This document shows, piece after piece, positions 52,080 through 63,685 of a stretch of 64,000 bases of DNA. Position 1 is the stretch's first letter. The number at the start of each line of letters is the position of its first letter. The position numbers and the translations under genes are program-made. Under the pieces are notes generated by a model. The model was not told where the DNA came from. It searched no databases and was given only the letters and a program-made list of their open reading frames with translations. The stretch comes from Cucumis sativus (Eukaryota > Streptophyta > Magnoliopsida > Cucurbitales > Cucurbitaceae), in NCBI RefSeq assembly GCF_000004075.3, contig NC_026658.2, forward strand, positions 682,001 through 746,000, read 5' to 3'.

Positions 52080-53390
52080 CATTATTATGAAAAATGAGAT
52101 AAAATGCAACTTTACCAATTAAATTCATATTAATTAAGTACATACAAAATTTGTAAATATAGCAAAAATTTTTAAATTCTATCAATGATAGACCATTTTG
52201 CAAATATTAGTTTATCACTGATATACCACATGAAGTCTATCAGCGATACAAGTCTATATAGTTTTGCTATATTTGCAATTTTTTTAAAATGTTGCTATAT
52301 TCTTGAATATTATTGCTAAAATAGTTATCCATTACAATTTTTCTATAAAGAATACCTTGCTGTCAAACCAAATAATAACAGAGCTAACCTTACTACAAAT
52401 CCATTTTTCATTTGTGGATCTTAATTTCTAGAACGAATATCCGTTTTGAATCTTTTAACCTCTAATACTATATCTAATTGTAGGAATTGTTATTTCAAAA
52501 TTAATTAGCAATAGAAAGTATAGTTTATTTTTTATAACAAATTTGGAGTATTTTTTGTTTTTTTTCAGATTTTTAACAAATACATTTAGCTTTTTTTTAA
52601 TACAAAAAAGGCGAGGGTTGAACCACGAACCTAATAGTTTTTAGTATACAAGTTGAGGCAAGCTTTTGTTTACATTAAAATATGGCAGTAATAAACTTTT
52701 TTTACTACTAGTGATTGAATCACTTGTAGATAAGTGCTAGATTTCTAGCACCAATAACAAAAACTTTTTCAAATAGATATTACATTGTATGAAATCTATA
52801 TCTATTATTAATAAAATCTAAAATGTTATTAAATTTTAAAATATTTTATAAATTTTACCATTCTAAATCACGATTACTCTCTAAGAAAAATGAAATATCA
52901 TTGCATTATATTGTGTTTGACATAAACTTTATGGATCCATTTCTTTTCTCTCGTGGTTATTATGTATATTATTGTTGATTATATGAGTTACTTTTAAAAA
53001 TATCAAAATAAATTAAAATATTTTTGGATTTATTGATGATAACAAATGATAGATATGATATGAATAACTTTCAATATTTAGTTTGTTATTGATAGAATAT
53101 AAAAATTTGGATACATTGATGATAACAAATGTAACGATAAAAATGAAACAAGAATAATAAATTAAGATATTATTTTTTTTGGTCATAAAATACTGTCATT
53201 GCCAATTTGCCATCGAAAACACTTTACAAAATTTGTTCATCGGAGAGTATTTTCGATCAGTCTTCTCCATATGAACACTCTGATGAGTTGAAGAAGACGA
53301 AGAACAATAATAAGAATAAGAATTGACATATATAATCATCCATCAATGGAATAGTCATCTTCTCCAACTCGCCTCTGGTTCAGTCAGTTT
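52080..53390. other. Intergenic, AT-rich
   Basis: No gene is recognised. A repeat relic is proposed at 52135-52330. A B-box-like phrase GGGTTGAACCACGAACC near 52617 may be a second tRNA-like relic. Confidence 0.55.
52135..52330. repeat. Degenerate dispersed repeat of cucurbit type
   Basis: It contains ATCAATGATAGACCATTTTG, TATCACTGATATACC, GAAGTCTATCAGCGATACAA and TTTGCTATATTTGCAATTTT. The recurring CTATCA(N)GATA(G) dyads and the TTGCTATATTT phrase match, from memory, a very frequent short repeat of Cucumis genomes. The identification is from recall, not a search. Confidence 0.5.
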
Positions 53391-54233
53391 TTACAGAAGC
53401 AATTTCGAAATGGCCAAGCAGTTACTGGCGTATTTGCTCATCTTCGTGCTAAGACTATCCAATGGAGAATCCACTCCCATCTCTGCAAAAGTATCATCGC
53501 AAGTCGTCAGGTCTGTCATTACAGCCGTTAGAACACTCTCCATTCTACCAGCATCGCGTGCATTTATCGATTCCACTCCAGCTTTTAGATCATCAATAGC
53601 CATTTCGAAATTCTCCAGGCAAGTATCGTAGCAAGCGATTTCTGTCTCTGATGCTGCTGAATCTTTACGAAGTGAATTCAATGTTGCAATTGCTTTCGCT
53701 ACCTCTTTAATCGATTCATCAATCTCTGTTTTCAGTGCTGAAGCTGGATCCACCTTCGTTCCCTCGATGTGAGATGAAATCGAAGTTTTACATAGTTGAG
53801 GATTGCTCGTCACATCGCAAATGTCCACCAGACTCGTCGTCACACTCGATGTTACCGACGATATCAAATCAGCCGAATGCAATTGGTCCAAACCTCCACC
53901 AAGTAGTCCTAAGTCGTCTTCTTCAGTTTCGGAAGCTGCTTCTTCAGATTCGGAAGCTGCTTCTTCAGATTCGGAAGCTGAGGAAGGTTGAGAAGGCGAT
54001 GTTTCTGGTGAGGCTGCCTCTGGTTCCTCCGAAACGGTAACGGCAGGCGGTGACTGAGGGGCAACTTGAGGGGCAACTTGAGGGGAAACGGTTTGTTCAA
54101 AAAGTGGAGGAATGGCAGTGGATCCAATGTCGGAGGTGTTGCGAGGGACACAAACGGCAACGGCAAAGGAGAAAACAGAAGAGAAAGCGAGGAGGAGGAA
54201 GACATTATGGATACTATTATTGATGAGCTCCAT
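53391..54233 (-). CDS. Secreted PMEI-domain protein with acidic repeat linker
   Basis: Intronless, 280 aa, ATG at 54233. Residues 1-27 are a signal peptide. Residues 28-110 form a Pro/Ala/Glu/Ser-rich linker with short repeats (PQVAPQVAPQ and three ASESEEA-like units). The plant invertase/pectin methylesterase inhibitor domain spans about 117-280 as a predicted four-helix bundle, with C139 and C148 as the first disulphide pair and C201, C205 and C245 available for the second, plus C272. Such proteins act in the apoplast on pectin methylesterase or invertase. The linker is longer and more acidic than in typical PMEIs. Which enzyme it inhibits, or whether it inhibits at all, is not decidable here. 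Confidence 0.85.
   Translation of the reverse strand: MELINNSIHNVFLLLAFSSVFSFAVAVCVPRNTSDIGSTAIPPLFEQTVSPQVAPQVAPQSPPAVTVSEEPEAASPETSPSQPSSASESEEAASESEEAASETEEDDLGLLGGGLDQLHSADLISSVTSSVTTSLVDICDVTSNPQLCKTSISSHIEGTKVDPASALKTEIDESIKEVAKAIATLNSLRKDSAASETEIACYDTCLENFEMAIDDLKAGVESINARDAGRMESVLTAVMTDLTTCDDTFAEMGVDSPLDSLSTKMSKYASNCLAISKLLL
53920..53982. repeat. 21-bp tandem repeat inside the PMEI coding region
   Basis: Three units of TCTTCAGATTCGGAAGCTGCT with few mismatches, in frame, encoding seven-residue acidic units. A shorter repeat built on GGGGCAACTTGA lies just downstream on the + strand (about 54058-54085) and encodes the APQV units. Confidence 0.9.
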
Positions 54234-55976
54234 TTTTATTCTGCTGTTCTCTTCCTCCAGAGAACAAGAGAAGATGAGAATGGTTAAAGGGAAAAGGGGA
54301 GATGAATGGGATTATGGAGGGAAATGGTGATGGAAGAGATGGGCTTTGTAGAAGATGAACAACAACAACAGCCATTGAAGCTCAAACCAACCAACTCCTA
54401 CAAATAGCTAAGCCTAATTTTATTTTGCTCTGAAATTTTCTTATTCCATTTTCACCACAATTTCCCCTCTCTCTCTCTCTTCTTACTAATTTTAACATTA
54501 ACAACAACCACTTTTAGAATTTTTGTTGGATATCCATCCATTCTTTCAAAACTAAAATACCCAAAATCAAAGCTACATTTTTCAAATTCCAATCTTTATT
54601 ACCTCTTTATTTCCTAATATATCATATAAGTCTTATAAATATAAAAACCAACTCAAATGTAATCTAACTATAATATATCATAAAGTTTGTAACTCAAAAT
54701 TAAAGATACATTGGTTTGTTTATGTAAAGGATGTTTCAAACCAGCATTATATTTAGCATTTTAGCTTACGCAAGGGTTCAATTCATTGTTAACACATTAA
54801 GAATGGGCTAAAGTTCGTCAAACTCAATATTGCAATGTTTGCCAAATAATGATGTCTCTTGGATGGCTTATTAATTATAAACTTTTATATGTAGATCAAT
54901 CTCAAATAGGCTCTTGTTACAAAACCACTTCTTATTCTAAATTAAGTATCGAAGATATCCCAAATCGTTTGGGATTACAATGTCAAACTATTACATTTTA
55001 ATATAAATACTAAATGTCCACAATCTTTCTAATTTCTATAGTGAAAAATGAAAGTCATGGAATAAATGTGATATATTTGAATAAAGTGAAGTTAGCCCTT
55101 ACCAAGAGTATGGAAGAATATGTCTAAATTGGAAGCCACTTATGAGTTGTTTGAGCCTATGAAACAACAATTTCTAAATTTTTACCTTGAGGACAAGGTG
55201 TTGATGAGTTTTGAGAGAGCTTTTAGACTGCCAACCGTGAATAATTATATTAGATATCAGAAAGGATATAATTTGTAAAAATGATTGGTCAATTACTCAA
55301 AATTGATTCAATAGTAGAAATTGCATTGTTTAACTTTTGCTCAAATTGATTCATTAGTAGATTGCATTGTTTGCTGTATCAAAGAATATATTTTTAAGTG
55401 TTTAATTTAACAAATGAAAATCAAGTTTTTAAATTGTATTTTAAACTCCTTCCTTAAACATAGTTTTTTTCTTAAGTGAATCTAACCCTAAATCTAAGAT
55501 CCGATTTATAAGTTGAGTATGAATATCACCACGTAAAAATACTTGGGTATAAATTTTCATGGAAACAGTAAATTTAAAAGCATAAACAAAAGAGGAATAA
55601 TAAGCAAAAATCCTTTGAAGGCCATTCCCCATAAAAGGGGCTACAAGAGCATATATTTACAAAATCTATGAACCACAATGAGAATAAACAACACTGCCAA
55701 TGGGAAAATTGAAACAGCACTTCTCCACAATGACCAGTAGAAAGTCTGAAGAAATTTAACACCCCCTTCATTCTCCCACCATTCACCATTACAAAGTCCC
55801 CAAAAAGATTACACCACCATATTCTTTCAACGTTACCTACACCCTCCCTCTTCTCTAAATATGATGCCAAACCAAAAAGAAAAAAGGAAAAAAGAAAAAA
55901 GAAAAAGGTGGGGTAGAGATGGCAGGGGATTCTACCGAATCAACGTGAGATTCCAAGTTGCTTTTCTTTGAAACTT
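54234..55976. other. Intergenic between PMEI gene and receptor kinase
   Basis: Promoter side of the PMEI gene with a (CT)n run near 54465-54482, then AT-rich spacer. A short retroelement fossil is proposed at 55080-55270 and a MITE-like relic near 55395-55490. No gene is recognised. Confidence 0.55.
55080..55270 (+). mobile_element. Fossil fragment of a Ty3/gypsy-type retrotransposon (pol 3' region)
   Basis: A short stretch resembles the region just downstream of the integrase in plant Ty3/gypsy polyproteins, where a conserved phrase ending FxLEDKV is usual; here NFYLEDKV is seen. It is a small broken remnant, with no LTRs or other domains visible in the window. It appears old, judging by isolation and low similarity. 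Assignment is tentative. Confidence 0.35.
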
Positions 55977-58900
55977 TCATCGTCCCTCGTGGAGATCTTC
56001 GGAGAAAATTGCTGTCCGAGATACATTGTCATTGTCAAAAGCACTTAAACCAGAATAAGGACCAGAAGAGAACATTGAAGAGGATCCATCAGACTCGAAA
56101 GTTGTGGACGATTGTCTAAGATTGGTTCGGTTATTGGAGGATGGTACGATGGAATCTTGGTATTCTGTAACACGTTGCACCATTTTAAGAGACTGTACAA
56201 CTTCACCCATAGTTGGACGTTGGCCAGCCTCAGGAGCAACACAGGCTGCAGCAATGGTACACACCCGCACAAAATCTTCCTTCGGATACTTTCCTCCAAG
56301 TTGTGGGTCAGCAAGTTCTTCTAACCGATCCTTGTCTCTCAAAATCGGCCTCGCCTGAGATGAATAAATATATTATAAACATACACTAAATTTGCAAAAA
56401 GATTAAACAGAAAGACACAGCTGCAAGGACATTTATCAATATCGAACAATGGGAAGAATGAGAATTGCTCCATGAAAACGCACCCATGTGACCAGATTCT
56501 CCTGTCCTGATGGTTGTGACATATCTACAGGTTTCCTTCCAGTAAGCAACTCGAGAAGTACAACTCCGTAGCTATAAACATCACTTTTAACAAGCAAATG
56601 GCCAGTCATTGCATACTCAGGGGCAACATATCTGTTCATTTAAATTGTATTCCATCAAATCCCAAAACTCAATATATAAAAGTGACAACTTTGAGAAGGG
56701 GAATGCGACAAACCCAAATGTGCCCATCACACGAGTAGAAAGGTAATTAGCCCTGCCTTCCGGAGCTTGTTTAGCAAGACCAAAGTCAGCAACTTTGGCA
56801 TGGAAGTTGTTCTCAAGCAATATATTTGACGCCTTGAAGTCTCTGTGTATCACACATGGTTGTGAGTCTTCGTGAAGGTAAGCAAGCCCTCGGGCAGCAT
56901 CCAATGCAATCTTCATCCTAGTGTCCCAATCCAAAGGACAATTAACACCTAAAGGACCTGGGGAAAAATTTTAACTTGTAAACATATTTTTCTAAAAATT
57001 GTTTAAGCTCAATGTAAATTGCCTTCATTTAAAGGTTCTCCAAATACTGGTCCACTTAGTAAAAAGAGGTAATGGATACCGTGGAGCCAGGCCTCCAAGC
57101 TTCCATTTGCAACAAGTTCATAGCACAGCAGATTTTGTGAAGAGTCACGATTACTGTAGTAGCCAACAAGTTTAACAAGATTTCGATGATGCAATCGGCT
57201 AAGCATCTCGACCTCAACCAGAAACTCCTTGTCACCTTGTTGACCTCCACTTGTAAGCCTCTTGATTGCAACAGCTGTGCCGTCACTTAAGACACCCTTA
57301 AAAACCCTGCCAAATCCACCCTCCCCCAGAATACTGGCTGCTTCAAAGTTATTAGTTGCTTCTTTAAGCTCTTCATAAGTTAAAAATCTCATACTTGACG
57401 GATGAGGGAAAGATCCTGCAACAGGCACTTTGTCCTCAACCCTTGGTTTTTCTGAGATGTTAGAAGAACGGGTGAAAATAAGGTTGACATAGAAGTAAAA
57501 GGAAATTATAAGAATATATAGAATTGTGGAAACAATAATATCGATGGTTTCCTATGCTCACTATATAGAATTCAGAACCATGTATTAGTTTTTTTAGAAT
57601 TGGGGAGCAAAAATTGTATATAATGTTGTCAAAACCACAGCTTAACTCAACGATGGTCACATTATATGACCAGTGCTTCATAAGCACTTAAATTTAATCT
57701 CGTATTTGGCAATTCCTACAGACTTTATTGCCAAAGAAATCTAAAGGATAACAAGAGGGCTTTGTGTTATGTTACATACTTCATCACAAAATGAATTAAC
57801 TTTAGTTGTCCGAGGTTCAGGGTGGTGATAGAGAGGCTTTTCAAAGGCTGATTATAAACTATACAGAAGGGGAAGAAATTAAAGGGCACAATCATTCATA
57901 ATTTTACACACATACCAGTTACTAATGGAGGTGCTTCAGTCTTTCCACAATGAGATGTGCATAAGCAAATTATCAACACAAATAGAATGGCAATGAACAA
58001 AAAACCAGCGCCAATGCCAAGAAGAAGTGTCAGATTAGAATGGTGTCCTTTACTAGGAGAATTCGGTGATGTAGAGGCTGGAAAATGATATGCTGGAGCT
58101 GCCACAGGTGATGCAGAAGCTATAGGAGCTGTAGAACAAATGAAGATAATAGTAACAACACAGTAGCTTGAAAACAATTGCAACTACAGACATCAGCAAC
58201 AGTCTTTAAAGAATAAAATGGCAATGGCATTTATAACCTCAGAAGCAACAGCATTTTAAGCACGGGGTACCCTAATTCCTCAATTATTCATACACTATTT
58301 TCTTTTTATAAGTATTCATACATTACTAATTTATAGTCTTTGTGTACTCAAATAACACCCAGAATTTCAGAGCTGTTTTGTCTAGCTTGACTTCGAATTA
58401 AGAAGTGTTTATGAAATTTAATTTTGTACAGCACAAGCTTTCAGAACCATGAGAGTTGGTAAAATTATCAACTTCCTCTAGCGTGCATTTCTTTTTCTGA
58501 TTTTTGAAAGGAAATGATTACTTTTCATTGATAGGATGAAAAGAAACTAAAGCTCAACTTAAGACACACAACAACATGCATTTAAAGATACAAAATATGA
58601 AACACGAGAAATACAAATCTAGGTAGTCTCCCAAAAACAGAATGCACAGTACTAATTCTCCATCTACAATATGGTTCACTGCAAATCAAATTCTAAACAA
58701 GACGTAAATTAGCGAAAAACAAGTTCTACAAAACCAAGAGCTACAGTAATACTGTCCTTTGTGTCATGCACTGCTAAATAACTGTTTGGATATTGGATGT
58801 ACCTTGAGAAGGAGGTGGAGGCTTAAACCAGGTAATGTTGAGAAGACTGTAATCGCCAACCAGCGTAGGGTCCAGACGAACTTTATGCATTGTAAGTGAA

Positions 58901-60670
58901 GAGTTTATTGCAGATGCATCAGCTGCAGAAAAGCTGATCCCAGTGTGGGGAGTAACATCCATTGAGATATTTAACCTCGATAAACTAAGTACATAAAAGT
59001 TTATCAGCTCAATCTGAGAGACTCGTAAACCAAGTTCAGAAGCTAACTCTTCAAGAAAAAGTTTCCAATTAGGATTCTGTGATATGTTTAAGAGGAGGAG
59101 ATCAATTTTTATGGGATACACACAATGGCAGTCATCACCACTTCCTCGTTTTAGCACCATGTCAGGTTTGCAACAGTCTGCTAAATGATGAATAAAACCA
59201 GAAGCAAGTCTCAAATAAGTGAACGTGTCAACAAATAAAATTAATCTATGTAGCTCGCTTTTAATCCAAAGATAACTGCAAGAAAGAAAATATCAGAAAA
59301 AGAGGAAGAACCTGCTGCAATAGGGGAAAGTGGTGGCTGAGCTAAGCCGGAGGGAATAGCACCAGCAGTGGATTGTATGGGAGCAATGTTTTCAAGCCTA
59401 TCATCAGGAGGAGCTGATCCACTTTTCATCAGTGGTTTGGAAAAATTTGAACTTGTGGGTGGGTGACCAGAAGTGATAAGATTCCCAAAGTAGGGAGGAG
59501 ATGAAGGTGCTAGTCCAGCTTCTGGCGCACTCTGTGGTGACATATATTTTCGGTGGTGATGTTGGTGAAGAGGCAATTTCGCAGGTAGAGGGATATCGCG
59601 AGTAGCAGGTGCAAAAAAAGGTGTTGGTAGTACGTTGGCAACATCGGCATTGGTTACAGTAATCACAAACCACAATAAAATCAACTGTTTTGGAAATCGA
59701 AAAGAGACCTGTTCCAATATACCTGCATTATAACCTACAAATCAAGGTTTCGTTGGCTGAAAATATGTATCAACATAAATAGTTTAGTGTCTCCTTCTAA
59801 GTATGCTACCTTAGGCTTCTAAAGGGCCTTGGGAAAATTACTAAAGAAGGTACGTATAGCAGCTATCTAACCGTGAATAAAAATTGATCCTGCAAAGCCA
59901 TGTTTCACATAGCTCACGTATTCATTACCAGTAGGAGCAGAGCATAAGGAATCCTCCTTTTGGATCGTCTTAAATTAAATTTCAAAATTTATATAAAAGA
60001 GTTAGGGTCAAATTTCTATCTCTAATGTTATCTGAAATTATCAACCAAATGGTGAAACCATCCAAAAAGTTAAAAATGTTTGCCCTTTCCTATGAATCCA
60101 TTTTTGCTGCAACCCTAAATTCCAGGAAAGGTTTCACGTTTCAGTACCAGAATTCACATAACTACTATTTCTGGAGAACACTCAGCACTTAATGTTCATA
60201 GAGTCTACCACTTGAATAGAATAGGATGAACGATTACAACAATTTTCCATCCTCATAACGTTCATCACTTGAAAACTACAGAAATGGATATCTGAAGTGG
60301 ACCAAAGGTCAGCAAAGAAGGTGTCGGCAAGCGTGATGTCACAGCACTAGCTCAAGAAAAAACGAAAGCCAGGCTGATCATCAATCAAGCACATAAACTC
60401 AAACAGAGGTGAATCAATTTCGCATCACCAGTTTCCTAAATTCCATCTGAAGCCTTTTATTTCATCCAATACCCACCGACGTTTTCTCCCTACCCTATCA
60501 AATCATATAAGATTCAAACTCCCAAACTGACCAAATCACAATCTTCACATTGACAGCCATCAAATGTCACAAGAAAAGACCATTCAAACCCCATCAAACC
60601 CAGATAGAAAACACAGAGAAAAAGCTAAAACAAACATACCTGCGGTGAAGGAAGCCGCAGGCACCGACAT
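55977..60670 (-). CDS. ALE2/PERK-like receptor-like serine/threonine kinase
   Basis: Eight exons: 60640-60670, 59312-59722, 58803-59177, 57916-58128, 57080-57451, 56714-56957, 56484-56631 and 55977-56354, giving 723 aa. The 31-nt first exon supplies the ATG and ten codons; signal peptide to about residue 37. A Pro/Ser-rich ectodomain follows, then a Cys module ([12 protein letters not shown]...[11 protein letters not shown]) typical of the ALE2 group. One membrane helix lies at about 305-329. The kinase domain has GEGGFG at 386-391, catalytic K407, HRD 505-507 and DFG 525-527, all intact, so it is an active RD kinase; the APE motif follows. The C-tail is Ser-rich. ALE2 acts in epidermal and cuticle signalling in Arabidopsis; the closest homologue may instead be At4g02010-like. 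Ligand unknown. Confidence 0.93.
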
Positions 60671-63260
60671 CACCGACGCGTCAGATCTGTTAGATTTAGA
60701 TCAAAACGCGAAAGAGACCATTCCGGAAATGAGCGTAGGTAAGAAGCAAAAGCAGAGACGATGCAAAAGCGAAATGGAAACTTGGTGAGTCCAAGAAAGA
60801 AGAATGACCAAAGTCGAGTAGTAACATCACAGAAAAAGGGGAATCGAAACGGAACCCAGAAAAGCAGAAGGTGTGAGTGAATGAACTAAAGAATGAATCA
60901 GAGAATGAAATGAAAAAAGACGAAAAGGGTGTTATGGGAAGTTGTTGTTATTGTTGTTGTTGTTGTTGTTCTTCTACGCCTGACAATTGAAAAAGTGAGT
61001 GAGAGAGAGAGTGAAAGAGGACTGAGGGGGAAGAGTTTTTGTGTGTTGAAGTTTGGATTTTTGGGGGTTTTTTACAGAGGACAAAATACGAGGGGTTTGA
61101 TGATTTGGAGTCTTTTTTTTGGAGGATGCGTGAGAAAGCAGAGAAGTAGAGAGAGAGATAAAGAAAAGAGTGGGGGTTTTTTGATGGGCTGCCATTGCCA
61201 TTTTGCATCTTACTTCTAACGTGCGCACTTAACGGAAAAAAGGACAAATTAACGGTAAAAAGGAAAGAAAAAGATCTCTCTCTATCCCTCTATTCTCTTT
61301 TTTTAATAAATAATATCCTCTTTTGTTAATTCTCCATTCCCATTTTATTTTGGAGATAAAAGTATTGTTTTAAAAAGTTACCATTTTAGTTCCACCATAA
61401 TTTTTTTTTTATTTGTACCCACCCAATCCTCAAAATTGGATTTTTTTTTAATCTATTAGATAGGAGTGTTCAATATTTAGTTTGGTTTGGTTAGCAAGTC
61501 AAACGAATCGCAAAAGTTGACTTTTGAATTAAATCGTACGACATGATTCTGTTTTGAATGTTTTGCTTTTCTTCTTTTAGAATAGCAAGCTTCAATGAAA
61601 TTAATGGAGGAGATAAATCGAGATATCGACAGAGTAAGAAATGTGAGAGACTAAACCTAATTGAATGTGTGAGAAAGCGATAGACGACTGAGTAAGGGAG
61701 AAAATAACATCTTTTTGTTTTTAAGAAATAGTCTATATGTACAAACAGTAAATTGTTACCATATAAAAGTTGATAATTCAACGTGATGATTTTTCAATAC
61801 AATGCTACATATTAAAAATTATTGCTAAACTTCTTGTAAATTTTAAACCATTATTATAGACTAAAGTTATAGAGTAAGGTGAACAATGAAATGAGGTGTG
61901 ACTTAATCAATAGAGTTATGTATAGGCTATATGTCGTAGAAACCAAACGTTAATAGGTAAGATAATGTTTAGTTCATAAAATTAAGTAGATTCAAACTCT
62001 TGACATTTTAATCAATAACATATATACATCTTAACTTGTTGAATTCAATTCTACTTTGCCTAATATTTCCGTCTTAAAAATTATAATAGTTTATTTCTTC
62101 AAATATATCGAATTTGACGACGTTTCTTAGTGGTCATGTTTGACTAAAACAAATTTGTAAGTTCTTTAAGAGAAATGATAGCAACAACCATTTTGTTTAA
62201 GTGATATAGTAAATAAGCGTAACATCTTTTTCCTATCTTTTGTAATTAGTGCACTTTTAACTGCCACCAAGGAAGTTATAATAAAACATAACTTAATTGC
62301 AACTTTTTTTTTTTTTTATTGATTAGACATTTGCTTTGCTCTATTTAAAGTGGTAGGAACCAAAACCGAATACATCTTAAAAGTATAGGAACTACAATAA
62401 CATTTTAATGGATACTAAAATGGTTAGAGATTGTTTTGGTTCAAGGTTTTATAAATGTATGTAAATATAAAAGGTTTGTAAATAATGATAATATATATGT
62501 GTGGCCATTAACAAAGAAAGTTAAAATAATAATAAAAAAAATATAATAAAAATAAGGATATGAAATTATTATTTTGCTAGGTAAAACAAATTCAACACCA
62601 GAAAATAATAAATAATAAAGATGCCTCGAAAAGTAATATTCTCACAAAAATATGATAAAAGACTAATCAACCAAACACGAGCTTCAAATACCAAACGCAG
62701 GCTAATAGTAATGAAAAAAAGTTATAAATATACATTTTTTTTTCTTTTGTGATTATAGAGAATGAATGGAAATTAATGTATCTTTTGAGTAAGTTTGTTA
62801 TTATATTATATATTTATATACATAGATTTGAACATCTCAAAAGGTAGCAACCAAATAGATCACATTTAAGTTATTTGAGTGTTAAATATATAAACCTAAT
62901 TTGGAATGGGTGAACGGAAGAAAGAATAAAAACGTTTGTTATTTTTGATGGGGCGCACGAGGGGACGAAGGAGCGTGGGGGGATGGGAAGATTAGTCAAA
63001 GAATTGAAGCCGCCTTTATTAGCGGTTGGTTTGTTAGGTTTTGGAATTTTGTCTTTCAAACTTCTCCATTCTTCAAACTCTAACCAACAAAGTACATCTT
63101 TATAATTGATGTTTACATAATAGAGATAAAATTGTTATAGATTATAAAGTACAAGAACTAAAATATTACGTAATTGTTATCAATTTGAAACTATGGACTA
63201 AATCATTACAAACTAAATAGTTATTTCCATCCAAATTTATGGATTAGAAGTGATTTTTAA
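60671..63260. other. Intergenic, divergent promoters
   Basis: The first 500 bases are leader and promoter of the receptor kinase, with a GTT run at 60941-60970 and GA-rich tracts. The remainder is AT-rich without a recognised gene. It runs into the RH24 promoter. Confidence 0.55.
60941..60970. repeat. (GTT)n microsatellite near the receptor kinase start
   Basis: About ten GTT units with one interruption, roughly 270 bases upstream of the kinase ATG, reading as AAC repeats on the transcript strand. Confidence 0.9.
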
Positions 63261-63264
63261 CTAT

Positions 63265-63336
63265 GGGCCATCTCATTCACGAACATAATATTGATGGGCC
63301 ATCTCATGAACGAACTTAATATTGATGGGCCATAAC
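63265..63336 (+). repeat. 31-bp tandem repeat with GGGCC elements in the RH24 promoter
   Basis: Units 63265-63295 and 63296-63326 differ at three positions. A third partial unit starts at 63327 (GGGCCATAAC). Each unit begins with GGGCCA, preceded by T or AT, making TGGGCC site II elements. The array lies about 360-420 bases before the RH24 ATG. Confidence 0.9.
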
Positions 63337-63570
63337 TAAACCGGTTTGGAACACATCGGCCTACAGCCCAACCACAAAATCACTTCAAATGATTCGGGTT
63401 GTCCCGTAGAGTTTCCGGGTCAAATAATCCGACCGATATCACAGATTCTGAAATTCCCCCAAAAATAACCCGACCTCGTTCGCCGTCGATTCTCTCTTCG
63501 GACTATACACTGAGCCAGTCGAAACATTAAAATCCTCTTCCTTCCCGTCGAGTCCTCGTTCCGATTCCCA

Positions 63571-63578
63571 AAACCCTA
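63571..63578 (+). promoter_or_regulatory. Telo-box (AAACCCTA) in the RH24 leader
   Basis: AAACCCTA lies 108 bases before the RH24 ATG. Telo-boxes together with site II elements mark promoters of translation and RNA-metabolism genes in plants, fitting an RNA helicase. Confidence 0.5.
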
Positions 63579-63685
63579 GCTTCAGGCAAATTCTTCCCAA
63601 ATCTCAGATTGAGGGTTTCTACTACGCTTCGATTTCTCATGCTGGTTTAGGGTTCTGTTATTGAATCGTCGACCAACCGATCAGA

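Noticed and set aside
53735-54330. Several open frames on the + strand opposite the PMEI gene
   Set aside because: They are shadows of its repeat-rich coding sequence, with no signal of their own.
60564-61219. Open frames on the + strand near the receptor kinase start
   Set aside because: They overlap its first exon, promoter and GTT/GA low-complexity tracts in antisense; no domain.
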